NCBI GenBank assembly: GCA_964247055.1
Contig: OZ176051.1
Span: 9,176,001-9,240,000, forward strand
From: Paragordius varius
Taxonomy: Eukaryota > Nematomorpha
Direction: 5' to 3'
Length of the DNA: 64,000 nucleotides
Shown here: positions 24,480 to 35,961 of the stretch, piece after piece
Position numbering within the stretch: position 1 is the first letter of the stretch
Layout: each line of letters opens with the position of its first letter
Made by a program: the position numbers and the translations under genes
The notes under the pieces: model-generated
The model's input: the letters and a program-made list of their open reading frames with translations, nothing else
What the model was told of the DNA's origin: nothing
Database searches by the model: none

Positions 24480-25320
24480 ATATATCATTAACTTATAAAA
24501 TCAAAATAATTTTTTAAAAAATTTAATTTTTAGATGTAGGTTCCCCTCTAAAATGGCCTGGTTTTCTTAAAAACGCAAAAATGCCACTGCGCGAAAAAAA
24601 TATATGCTATTATTTTAACAAAGCATATAAAAAAATTTTATTTTTTTGTTGCGTACTTCATCCTATTTAGAGGCATGATGGAAACGGTATACCACCGTTT
24701 TAAAAGCACTTTTTCTAAACTTTGATGCTGAATATTACCTCAGAATATGATCAAATATTCTGTTTGTCTTCAACTATATGTTAATATAAATTGTTTTTTT
24801 ACAAAAATCACCAATATTTAAAGCAAACGAACATTCTAATTATTCTGAAGCGATAGTTATGTTCAGTCTTATCGAATTTTATAGAAAGTTCAAAATATCT
24901 TAAAGCGTTCTAAAATTGTTTCCACAATGCTTTAAAATAGTATGAAGTACACTTAAAACAAATTTCGCTAAAAAAACTATGCACTTTTTTAAAAAAATTA
25001 GTTGATATCAAAATTGAGCTTATACAAATCGGCATTTTTGACTGTATTTTAAAAAAAAACAGGACAGCGATATGCGATTTTTGGAGCCCGCATCTAAAAT
25101 TTAAATTTTTTGATTTTATTTTGCTCTCTCTTTTGATGTTGTTTATGATATATTTTAATGCTATTTTTAATGAAGCAGTTAGCTTTCACCCAAAATAAGT
25201 ATTTTAAATGTGCCTAAACTTTAACATTTTTTGATATGGAGCACTCTCTTACGACAAAAGTGTAAATTTCTGGAATAACTTCGTAGGGGCCAAAACTAGC
25301 ACCATGATAATCCTGATACA
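24480..25320. mobile_element. Family B palindromic element
   Basis: The left arm ends GAGGCATGATGGAAACGGTA plus TA at about 24690. A spacer of about 190 bases follows. The right arm begins near 24895 (CTTAAAGCG, then GTTTCCACAATGC) and continues through GGAGCACTCT and GTGTAAATTTC. The layout equals the copies at 8457-9010 and 53900-54720. It is non-coding. Confidence 0.65.
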
Positions 25321-25530
25321 TTTTCCTATCTTCTATATATTTAACCAGGATATTTTTTATATCCCCCGATTCCATACACTGTGTTATCAGAAACTAAAAT
25401 TTTCAAGAAAGGGCATAATGATCAATGTAAAAAAATTAAAAAAAGTTATTGGTTTAGCCCATATTAAAATATGGCTTATCGCCGAATAAACATAAATGCA
25501 ATAGAGGAAAACTCGTGAAAAATCTGTAAA

Positions 25531-25765
25531 TATACCATTTACAATTCAAATTCACCCTTGAACAATTCAAATTCAGCGTAAAAATAAACTATGTGATTTC
25601 GGGTTAAGATTAACTTAAATATAAAATATTTTACGATATAGTTTAGTATTTTTTTGGCATTACATTAATTTTAAACAGAATTGTAAATTTAAAGGTTTTT
25701 AATCTTATAAAAACACATAATTTCATTTAGGGTGAATTTGTATTGTTCAAAAGTGAATTTAAACA
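25531..25765. mobile_element. Foldback element family F2, copy 2
   Basis: The left end TATACCATTTACAATTCAAA is followed by TTCACCCTTGAACAATTCAA. The other side carries AACACATAATTTCATTTAGG and GTGAATTTGTATTGTTCAAA. The final AAATGGTATA is eroded. Confidence 0.6.
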
Positions 25766-27118
25766 TAGGGTTAAATTAAGAAAAACCTTGATTATGATTT
25801 TATATTTTTGGGACTTTTGTGCTTTCATTTGTTAAATTATGTATAAAGATGAAAAAATGGCCCAATTTAAAGAAGAAAAATTTTTGAGTTTTGTAATATT
25901 GATGCTATTTTTGCTAAATAACCCGTATATAAATATATTAATGACTCATATGAACCTGGCCGATTTAAAGAGATGAGGAGCATCGCAATCATATAAAGTT
26001 TTGGAGCTGACATATCCTATAGTTAAAAAAAAATTTTAAATTTATCTTAATAACAAATATTTTTACCTGTGGAATTGGATAAAATAAAAACAAAATGTAA
26101 AAATAAAAATATTATTTTTGATAAAGACTAAATGAGTGTATCAGGTAAACAAAATAAAATAACCAATCAGAATAACACAAGTATTAGTAAATAAAATTAT
26201 TTGAAATTGTTGTGTCTGAAGATATTTGATTTTATACCATATCGACTATAATTTATATAACGATAATATAAAAATCAAAATCAGAGATAAAGTTACAAAA
26301 TATTTATATTTGCCTTATAATAACAATTGCATAAATGTTGTAATTTTGTAAAATTAAGAAGCATTATTATTCAATGATCATTTAGCCGCATTAAATTATA
26401 CACAGGCTATTAATGATTTTGGTTAATGGCTAAATGTGGTTTAACTTACATGTCAGTTACGTTTGTGAGAATCATTTTTAGTCACATATTTAACTTAAAA
26501 CTCTATTTTTCTCGGCAATTTTTTAATATGAACAAAAACGAAATATTTATACATGGCAATCGACATGTAAATTAAATTACCTTTTATCTATTTAAATATC
26601 AGTCAATGGACATTCAAAACTCGCAATAACTATGACATAAATACCTGCCTCATAAGCGTTATTAAATTTAATGTTGTATCGTTATTTTAATTGATTATAT
26701 ATTCTTTATTTAAGAAATCAGACTTGTGAATAAAAAATAATATTGGTTAATACACATAAATTTTTTGTTAGCAAGGTGCATAAAACAATGGTTAAACGAT
26801 TTAGAGAAAACAATTTTATAGGCCACTATCTTTTGGGGTAAAAGGCATCGTTAGTGCTATCCAATATGTTTTGTGTGGACCATTCCATTAACGAATATTT
26901 GTCTTATAATATAGGCATTTTTGTGTTTTATAAAACTTCATCAACAATGGAAATTTAAATTTGGCCAAATAAAAAATTGTTATATCTTAGTGAATAAATA
27001 ATTATAATAATATCCTTGATTTTTTTCCATATTTATATAAGATGGCAATTTTATATCACGCATAAAAAAGGTAAATGTAATATTTTGGTTTCATGCACAC
27101 TAATAAATTATATAAATA
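25766..27118. other. AT-rich stretch, no gene
   Basis: 1.35 kb without a recognised gene, repeat or transposon end. It ends at the left target duplication of the next element. Confidence 0.3.
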
Positions 27119-27126
27119 ATAAAAAG

Positions 27127-28050
27127 CGGGGCTTGGAACCGCTTCAAAAAAAGTGAAACCAGAACCGGATCGGTTCCTGAACAAATGGAACCGGAACCGC
27201 ATTGGTTCTTGAGAATTTAAAAATAGAACCGGGCGGTATCTGAAATTTTGGAACTGGAACCGGGGTGGTTCCTGAACAAATGGAATCGAAACCGCGTTGG
27301 TTCCAGGTTTCGAAACCGGTTTTTTACATTTAGAACCGGTACCATTTTCTGTTCCTGACTTTTGATTAAATGATTTATAAAATTATATTATAATAATACA
27401 ACCAAAATATTAACATTTAAAAATCAATCAATTTATTATAAATTGCCAAATATATAGTCAAAGATAAATAGTGTAGCATAATAAATGGAACAAACTATAA
27501 ACTACAATAGGAAAATGTATGAGTACAAAAAAATGAGAGTTAAATTAAGTATGGATCTAAAATAATTTAATTTAACTTTAAAAAATTATTGGACCAAGCA
27601 ATTCGCTGGTTAAACTGCTTCTCAAGTCTGAATATACAAAGTTAAGGGTGAAAAAACTGCTTTCAACGGCTATATATACGAACATATGTATTATACATAA
27701 ACTCGAGTTATGACTATTAGTTTTTTTAGAACAGTTGAATCGCGAGAGTATCGCTAATATAATATTAGGAGCTTAATTTTAAGTTTAAAATATGTAATAT
27801 ATAGTAATTATTAATTTAAATAATAAAATTAAATTTTTATAATAAAAATCATATTGAAATCAGTAATTAAGGGGGTGCGGAACCGGGTTGGTTCCTACAA
27901 ATTTATGGATAGAACCGGGGTGGTTCCTGAAATTTTGGAATCGGCACCGGGGTGGTTCCCGGGGAAGTGGAACCGGAACCGCGTTGGTTCCATCCCAATG
28001 GAACCGGTTTTTTAAAAATCGCAGGAACCGGGTTCCGGTTCCAAGTCCTG
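27127..28050. mobile_element. Non-autonomous hAT element with GGAACCGG array
   Basis: The ends are inverted: CGGGGCTTGGAACCG on the left and CGGTTCCAAGTCCTG on the right. Perfect 8-bp duplications ATAAAAAG flank it (27119-27126 and 28051-28058), which identifies hAT. Both ends carry irregular arrays of GGAACCGGAACCG and GGTTCCTGAA, about 220 bases on the left and 180 on the right, which can pair with each other and with themselves. The middle (27350-27870) is ordinary A/T-rich DNA. Open frames across the arrays on both strands are repeat artefacts. Confidence 0.85.
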
Positions 28051-28058
28051 ATAAAAAG

Positions 28059-29569
28059 CAAATAATTCTTTTTATTATTTTTAAAATATATGTCAATTTT
28101 TCCATATTTGACCAAAATAAATATAGCGTTTTCTTGTAGTATTAGGTAATATTTGAATATAAATAACAATTATTTCCACTAAAATATATTTATTTTTTTC
28201 TCTATTTTTGTATAGGGTTCCTATTAAGTAGTATGAGAAATGGGATTCCAATATCTTTTAATAATCAAAATTGTTAATACAAAACTCCTATTATTTAATA
28301 TCTATAACCAAGAATATAGGGTTTAAAATGGATGTTTATAAATCTTATATTATTGGATGTTAAATCTTCAGGATAATGAATATCGAAATTATTAATTTGA
28401 TTATACTAAAATAGTTATTTTATGGTATTAGCCAATCTATAGTATGCAAGTAGTATGTGTCATTAAGACCTTTTAATTAAGATTATAACTTTTTTCTCAA
28501 GAAAACTATGAGAATCGTTATTGCACTTTGACCTCATATTTGTTCAAAAAAATGGGCGATTATGCGGTAAAGATTATGAAATGTTTTTACTATCATAGAA
28601 TAATATGCAGAGAGAAATCTACGAGCTTTCGACGATTGTTTCCAAGCCGATATTTGTATACAGATTCTTTTATTCTGACTAGGAAGGGTTTGTTCAATAC
28701 TAAAATGCAATCAAGGGTCATTTGAAAAATGGTTGGTTGGATCACCATCGGTAAATAAAACAAAGTATAAGATGCGCTATTGCATCCAAATCAGCCTAAA
28801 CGTTTTCTAACATATTAACTCTTAAAACCAATATGGCTAAGGGCTAATTTCAAAATTGGCTCTGTTATACTCATCCTATTTATGAATGAATTTTTCTTTA
28901 AGAAATTCAAACGGGCTCTGACAATTAAAATTGTCAATAACTCCAATTTTCAGGTAAGATGATGATTCGGTCATCTATAAATATAACTTAGCCCTCGCGG
29001 CATATTCCTCTAAATAACACTCTTAAAATCGGTTAGACTGAATATTTTACACTGCTGCAAAACCAATAATTATTTACCATTTTCAGTAAATTATTGGTAA
29101 TGAATTTTATTAAACATATGATACCTTAGACATATTTCGATAGATATTAAAAAAACTTCAAAGCGCTCACACGTTTTCCAGAAACATAATCGAAACCAAG
29201 GTTTTTTAAATAACCCATTACAGGAGGCTCCTGAAAAACTGAAAAAAAAACAATTCACCTTTTAACTAAATAAGCTAACATGGGGGCAACACTGAAAGAT
29301 TTCATAAAATCAGCCATACCCTTTAAGCATTTATAAATTAAAAAATTAGATTGTGCCCCCACGTTTTCTGGAAAATTACGTTTAGCCTATATTTTACATA
29401 GAAAATAAATAACAAAAATATTGTCTCAATAGTGTGGTAATGTTTATTTGGACTCCTTAATAGTTGCAAAATATAACTCAAATATAATAAATTAATTGGA
29501 ATTTTAAACTTCAGATTTCTTGGGAGGAGAACGTTTGGGATATTCTAAAAAAACATCAACAATAAATAA
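28059..29569. other. AT-rich stretch, no gene
   Basis: There is a 65-codon frame at 28528-28725 without any recognised domain. 29150-29240 and 29340-29370 carry CACGTTTTC(C/T)(A/G)GAAA words like those in the satellite tail, so the satellite-related region may begin here in a diverged form. Confidence 0.3.
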
Positions 29570-31020
29570 TCGTTATATGATGGTGTATAGGGCATAAAGG
29601 CCCCAAATTAACGGCAAATAAAAAAACCTGACCTTAATTTTTACCTAGTTAAGGGTAATATTTCAAGCTTTTAATGAGCTCATATGGCTTCATAGATTTT
29701 GTGTATATTGGCTCCACGGGTAGCTCCTCAGAGGCAAGTATAAAAAAACGTTGGGTAATTTTTGCGGGAATATCTAAAATTACATGGGTTTTTTATTCCT
29801 ATAAGATCTTAGAATTATTGAAACTAAAAATTTGTTCTATGGTGGCGCATTTTCCAGGAAGCCTGATTAAGGAGTAATTTAATAACGCTTTACTTAAGTT
29901 TTTGCCTTTTAACGAGTCATATAAGCCCTTATTGAACTGAATCTATATGGTGGGGCAGTTGTAGGCGGGTACACTACCCAGAGGCCAAAATAAAAAAGGC
30001 GTTTGATAAAATTTGTTGCCTTCATAGGGGAATAGCTGGAATCACTATTCATTCCACATGTTTTAAATAGTTTTTGGAAAAATGGCTTCAAAACTAATTA
30101 ATTGTTCAATGATAGCGCATTTTGGGCGTAAAGGACATAATTAAGGGCTAATTTAAAAAAAAACCGCTCGACCTAAATTACTGCCTTTTTACCGGTAATA
30201 TTTCAAGCTATAATTAAACTTATATGGCCTGATAAATTTTCTGAAAAATACCTAAACAACCAATTTCGCAATGATGGGAGGCTGATGCAAAAAAACTCTT
30301 GATTAAAATTTTTGCCTTTACCCGAGAACACCTGGGATTGATTCCATATGCTCTCATTAGTTTTCAAAAAATTGTTTCAAAACAAATCATTATATGGTGG
30401 TGCAATTTTCAGGGTGTGAGGAGCCTAATTAATGGCTAACTTTAACAAATCGCAGACCGAAATTTATGCGATGTTAAGGGTAACCTTGAACTCATATTCT
30501 GATATGTTTTCTGAATAGCCCCAAAGGCATAATATTTCAATATGACGGGGCAGTTTTTAGCGGGTATCTCTTTACCCAGCAACCAATATAAAAAAACGCA
30601 CGACTAAAATTTTTGCCTAACAGGGAATTCCTGGAATCCTTATTGAATTTTCACGGTCTCATACCTTAGCGGAAAAATAGTACAATCTATTATTTTTGTT
30701 TACTTTTTTGAAAAAAATGGCATTTAATGGGGGAGCGTGGAAAAAGAGGACCTAAATTAAAAAAGCGTGACTATGATCGGCGCAATCGAGAAAAAAAATT
30801 ATATTTGAAATCGAATGGCCCAACACGTTTTCCGGAAAATTGTCTCTAAGGCACGATTTTTGTGGACTTGTGTTTTCAAAAAAACCTGTTTTTTACACGG
30901 GATGGGCCCAAACTGGGGGCCTAATTTAAAAAAAGGGCGAAACTACTGACGCATTAATGATTATATTTTTTCGGCATTTGGATTTGTGTCTACCGGTTCT
31001 ACAGAGACAGATCACAAAGC
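29570..31020 (+). repeat. Dimeric satellite block, copy 3
   Basis: The units appear in the same order as in copies 1 and 2, starting with the segment that contains GGGCATAAAGGCCCCAAATT and ending with the shared tail (GGGATGGGCCCAAACTGGGG, then GTCTACCGGTT). Cores fall at about 29840, 29950, 30115, 30272, 30398 and 30545. Shared order of units and a shared tail in distant blocks mean that blocks were copied as a whole rather than amplified separately. Confidence 0.78.
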
Positions 31021-31664
31021 CATTATTTTACATTATAAATATGTAGATATACCTTAGAAAAATATTTATTATTAATTATTTTACAAATTAAGGTGGTGAA
31101 AAAAGATTTTTAAATATATGGAATGGATTAAAACCATTTTAAACTTTTATCTAACATTAAAGCAATACTAATTTAAATTATTTATGGATAAACTTGAAGA
31201 AATTCATAGGACATATGTGCATTATTAAATTTTATAGTGCGAATTACATTTTTCTCTCGATAATAATGTCGTGATGTCCGGGATGTATGGGGCTTAGTTT
31301 AATATCCCAAAACTCAATCTTGAAAAACTAGAGTTTTGAGTAAATTTAAATATTAAACATTGTTCTCCTGTATTACATAAATGAATCTCTTTTTAAAATC
31401 TAAAATTAGGAGACCATAAACGTAACAGCCGATTTTAAATCAATAATATCATTTTTGCTGGTAAAGGCAATATGAAGTACTAAAGTAATTCTTTACATTT
31501 ACATAATATTTTATTTGCCCTTTGTATTGGCAATTTTAAAAATTAAAAGAAAAAAATGGCGGTGAAGTTTGATCTAAGGATTAAAATTTTATTTTTTTAA
31601 AGATTTAGTATAAATCACCTGAAATAAAGAAGGCATATTATTAAATTTTACCTATTATCCCAAC
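31021..31664. other. AT-rich stretch with faint repeat traces
   Basis: 31110-31190 resembles the family C arm (GGAATGGATTAAAACCATTT). No gene is seen. Confidence 0.35.
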
Positions 31665-33910
31665 ACTCAACACTTATAGGGTAATATTATATCCCATAAT
31701 GATTTATTGAATATAAAAAGTATTTAAGCTATTAGGCCGATTAGGCACATTTTTTATTTTTTAATGTTAAATTTAAAAAATCCTAATATCAAAGTTTTTT
31801 ACCACCATTTTTTCCATAGATTTTTTAAATCACTAAACAGGCAAATAAATGTATATTATGGTTAGAAAACGTACTTAATTAACTTTAACACTTCGATTCA
31901 AATTGGGGTATCTAAATACCCCAGACCTTTTTCAAATTAGTGTTTTTAAAAAACTACCCAATAGAATGGCCCTAATTTAAATTTATGCTTCTATCTTTAT
32001 AAAAATTATATAATTAAACCAAAATAACTTAGTGAAATTTAGTTTTGAAAAAAATCTCATCTCGAATTGGTTGGCGCCAGAATTATTTTTGAATTTTTTT
32101 ACTTGAATGCACAATCCCACCTCCTGTAAACATATCATTTAAAGTATTTTCCGTTACGAAGCACTTATTTTGTTGTTTTGGAAGGTTATTCAGATAATTT
32201 TGATAGTAGCAGAGATTATAATGTGGATGACTCCTCATCTTCAAAGTCAGGTATAAAATTATTTTATTTAGTTTATATTGTAATGGAAAATCTAGCAATC
32301 CAATATAATTCGTTTTATCCCCGGGCTGAAATCAATTATCTAGGACCCACTTACAACATTTATTATAAACTATGACGTAAAAAAATTGATTTGATGCCTT
32401 TTTAGGTATATTATCTATATACAAATTTAGGTATCTTGATTGCTATGGGCTTGCGCAAATCATACATGGTCCCTTAAATAATTTTTTTGGCTTTATAACG
32501 GTTTGCAATAATATTAATGTGCCAAAAAGGTATATATACTTATATATTCTACAAGGTGCTATTTGCGTCGAAGATCTGTTCACAAAAAAAATATTTTGCC
32601 AAGCATGTCAACAGAAAAACAATTATTTATTGCGATCCTCTTAAATTGTTTGCAAACTGTGAAAATAATCTAAATAAATTATTTGGAATTAAGATTTTTT
32701 TTATACTATATTTATCGATCAATGCTTAATTGGAATCCGTTGTGATTATCCTTCTTGACAAATCTCATTAAAAATAATTTATTTTAATGTGCCTTGATCC
32801 AAGCTGAGACAAAACAAGATCGCTTTAGGAAATTAAATACTTGGATCAAATTTAACTAAATACCTATTAAACGACCTAAATTTTGAAGGGTTTAAAAATG
32901 AGAAATTAGCATTATTTTTTAAAAAATCACAAAAAAATAATCTAATAATTGGCATTAAAATAGAAGTGCCCGGACCCTGGTAAGTTTCACTGATCTAATA
33001 AAAAACAATTTACTTCTAACAGGCAAAAAGCAAGTTTTGATTTATTTTGACGTAGAATAAATAAAAATACATGATTAGATATAAAGCATCAAATATAAAA
33101 TTATTCGGTAGATATTCTGAGAGATCAAGATTTATATAAATTTTGATGACCTGTTGACAAAACCATCTTGGTGTATATGATTCTGTTCTTTCATGATATT
33201 AATACTATTTTATAGTAAACCTAAATCTTCAGAAAGTACGTGGAATGTTTTCAATTTAAGCAAGTCTCTTTACAAATTTTATAGGACTAATTTTATAGTT
33301 TGTACTCGAGATTCAATAACTCTCCAATATCCTATATAAGGATATTCAAGTATATGTCTTTATAAGCCTATGAATTAGAAAAACTTACTTTTAAAGATTT
33401 TTTCTTTCTTTTATGGCGATGCGAGACATAAATAATAGATATTTGTAAATCGATTGTCTGAAGCATGTAGAGACTTGAATTAATATGTAATTTTCCTGTT
33501 GTATTTAGTCAATTAGCTATCAATAAATATAAGCGATAGGACTTAAAAAAATAGGTGTTTAGTAAATTATTTGCTTTACAAAGGCCTGGGGTATCCAACT
33601 ACCCCAATTTGAATCGAAGGACTAAAATGAATGTGTTGAATCCAAGTGTTAAAAGGCTTGTGGCCACAGCATAACTTGATATATTTTATTAATAGCGGTT
33701 CGTTTGATAGGTCTTTGGAGCTGTCCCAAAAAACTCAGTTAAAAAACTTTAAAAAATAAGTCGTTTTATCCAATACATGAGAACAGTTAGATATATATAT
33801 TAACTAAACCTTCAATGCTGTAGTTTATTTACGAAATCGAATTTGGGATATTACTACACCAAAATAACTAGAAGAAGTGAAAAGGAAATAATATTCGAAA
33901 TTCAACACTC
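31665..33910. mobile_element. Family D element split by a later insertion
   Basis: 31665-31888 and 33649-33910 together follow the intact family D copy at 54767-55294: GGTTAGAAAACGTA matches GGTTGGAAAATGTA on one side, and CATAACTTGATATATTTT followed by GGAGCTGTCCCA matches the other. The break is exactly at the TTAA where the 1.76-kb family C element sits, so the intact copy acts as an empty-site control. Confidence 0.7.
31889..33648. mobile_element. TTAA-specific DNA element (family C), most complete copy
   Basis: TTAA flanks it at 31885-31888 and 33649-33652. The left end is CACTTCGATTCAAATTGGGG followed by TATCTAAATACCCC. The right end is CACTTGGATTCAACACATTC in reverse, with CTTCGATTCAAATTGGGG about 25 bases further in. 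Such unequal terminal and subterminal inverted repeats with TTAA targets are typical of piggyBac-like elements, but Kolobok elements also use TTAA and I recognise no transposase. Open frames at 32178-32375 (acidic, serine-rich start) and 32517-32729 lie inside without a known domain. It is probably non-autonomous or decayed. Confidence 0.65.
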
Positions 33911-34065
33911 CGAAAATAAAACAACCCTAGTGTTAGATGTGATCATATTTATTAGAATAAATACGATATTAACTAATGGCATTAAAATGGTTATATATAG
34001 AGCCTTTTCATTTATTTACATTTAGATATTTTGGTCTTTTTGATTTGAAATAATTTTTATTTTAG

Positions 34066-34676
34066 ATGTCTGGAACATTTAATTACAATTGCAAGTCTCG
34101 ACTTGATTACTCAGAATTGCTGGTGTGGCCGTACAGATTTATCAATATTCATGCATATACAATATGATACTTTAATTGCCCCAGGATGATTTGATTAACT
34201 TGCAAAAAATGAAATGGTGTTAATGATACTCGTTTTGAATTTGCTTTCCATTCGGACATTAGATGCTTTTGAGGATTTATCAGCTCATAATATATCCTAT
34301 TTTAACAATAAAACCCCATCTGTTATTATATTAGATGGCACTAACAAATCGGCTCAAGTATTGTATTATATATATGAATAGATTCCTTTATCTGTTATAA
34401 ACAACTTCTTTAATTCTTTAACACATTTTATTAATTTATATTGTAATTTGCCCGATTTGTGTGATACAGCATATCCCCAAACTTTAAATTTAAGGTTGTT
34501 TTATATAGATAATTATCTAGCATCAACAATGTTATCTGGCAAACCTTTCCTATTGGACCATATAAAAAATATATTCGATTTGAAGTTATTGCTGCTAATA
34601 ATTCAATACCTATACGGGCTATACAAATGATTTTGTCCAGGAATTCGGATGTATTAGAAAGCATCATTGGTTGCAA
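34066..34676 (+). pseudogene. Putative exon(s) of an unidentified membrane protein, frame interrupted
   Basis: A good acceptor (TTTTTATTTTAG, 34065) precedes text that reads as protein in one frame for most of its length. It includes CWCGRTDLSIFMHIQYD, LDAFEDLSAHNISYFNNKT, SVIILDGTNKSAQVLYYI and NLPDLCDTAYPQTLNLRLF. It then continues in another frame as GPYKKYIRFEVIAANNSIP to IIGCK, where a strong donor GTATGT follows (34677). Several Asn-X-Ser/Thr sites suggest an outside-facing protein. The frame is broken by stops and a shift, so this is either a pseudogene or several exons wrongly read as one. I do not recognise the family. Confidence 0.3.
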
Positions 34677-34758
34677 AGTATGTGGCACATTTTTTCCAAA
34701 CATTTTGTACAAAAAGTTTTAAATATACCATTTTTCATGCAAAAACATCATTTTTTCA

Positions 34759-34925
34759 ACCAAATGCAACATTTTTTCAACCAAACGCAACATTTTTTCA
34801 AGCAAAGACATCATTTTTTCAAGCAAACGCAACATTTTTTCAAGCAAACGCAACATTTTTTCATCCAAACGCAACATTTTTTCAACCAAAGACAACATTT
34901 TTTCAAGCAAAAACAACAATTTTTT
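34759..34925. repeat. 21-bp minisatellite, left arm
   Basis: About eight units of ATTTTTTCAAGCAAACGCAA(C) with variants CAACC/CAAGC/CATCC and AAACGC/AAAGAC/AAATGC. The mirrored array is at 35823-35945 with about five units. Confidence 0.9.
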
Positions 34926-35126
34926 AGAAATTAAAAACCATTTTTTTTATTTTAAGACATATTAAATTTAAAGTTAATGGAAATTAATTTTAGCGTAGAA
35001 TTATGATTTTTATTATTTTATCATAAATATGTGATGGTATGATTGATTTTCAAACAAAATTTTGCCCATAATTGCATTATTTATATTATTTTATTCTTTT
35101 AGAACTTTAGTTTAACCTTATCAGTC

Positions 35127-35622
35127 CATACATTTTGCGCTTCAAAATTGTCCTTGAAAATTTAAAGTTGGTCCTAGAACACTTCAATTTGGTCCTTCAA
35201 TATTTTAATTTTGATTCTAACTTTTATTAATCAAGCAATATTATATTCATCTATCCTATCATTAACCTATTTTCTTTATTTCCTAAACTTTTAAGGGAAT
35301 ACCATTTCTTTCATAAGAACCGTATATCAATATTATTTTTTATAAAAAATTTAACATTATTAAACATCTAGGATTTGTGGGTTATTAATCGTAATATTTA
35401 GTTTAAAACATCAATAAGTTAATAATATTGATTTAAAGAAAATTAGTTTGAAACAAATAAAGATGTTTTTACTATAAAAATATTATTTTTGATTCAAATA
35501 CTAATAAATAAAGATATTAGTTTAAATTAAAAAAAAATAGATAATTACATACGAAAATAACGGTTGTTTGCAAAAAAATGAAAGAAACTTTAAACAAGAC
35601 ACTCTTAAAGCGCAAGTTGTAT
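35127..35622. mobile_element. F1-like foldback element in the centre of the palindrome
   Basis: The left side has CATTTTGCGCTTCAAAATTG, then TCCTTGAAAATTTAAAGTTG and GGTCCTAGAACACTTCAA. The right side has GACACTCTTAAAGCGCAAGT. These are the F1 end motifs with one base changed (GCGCTTC instead of GCACTTC). It forms the loop region of the larger palindrome. Confidence 0.55.
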
Positions 35623-35961
35623 TTATTGATTTAGTGAAACTGTTGTAAAAGAAAAAATATAATATAAATAATGCAATTATGGGCAAAATTTTGTTTGAAA
35701 ATCAATCATACCATCACATATTTATGATAAAATAATAAAAATCATAATTCTACGCTAAAATTAATTTCCATTAACTTTAAATTTAATATGTCTTAAAATA
35801 AAAAAAATGGTTTTTAATTTCTAAAAAATTGTTGTTTTTGCTTGAAAAAATGTTGTCTTTGGTTGAAAAAATGTTGCGTTTGGATGAAAAAATGTTGCGT
35901 TTGCTTGAAAAAATGTTGCGTTTGCTTGAAAAAATGATGTTTTTGCATGAAAAATGGTATA

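Larger units (their letters stand above)
34724..35961. mobile_element. Young palindrome (foldback family F3) with 21-bp arrays
   Basis: It starts TATACCATTTTTCATGCAAA and ends with the reverse complement (GCATGAAAAATGGTATA). Each arm has an array of a 21-bp unit (ATTTTTTCAAGCAAACGCAA plus C) followed by about 200 bases of unique sequence. The unique parts (34926-35100 and 35645-35825) are almost identical when reversed. The inner five array units have the same order of variants in both arms. The left arm has three extra units. A second foldback (35127-35622, F1-like) lies in the centre. The 21-bp period keeps all six frames open, so long frames here are not genes. Confidence 0.85.

Noticed and set aside
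27860-28169. Open frames rich in Pro, Arg and Gly on both strands
   Set aside because: They fall in the GGAACCGG-type array of the hAT element and are open on both strands because of the repeat.
34667-34934. Overlapping open frames of 66-87 codons on both strands with a 7-residue repeat
   Set aside because: They are produced by the 21-bp minisatellite, whose period is a multiple of three, so every frame without a stop in one unit stays open. There is no start context or domain.
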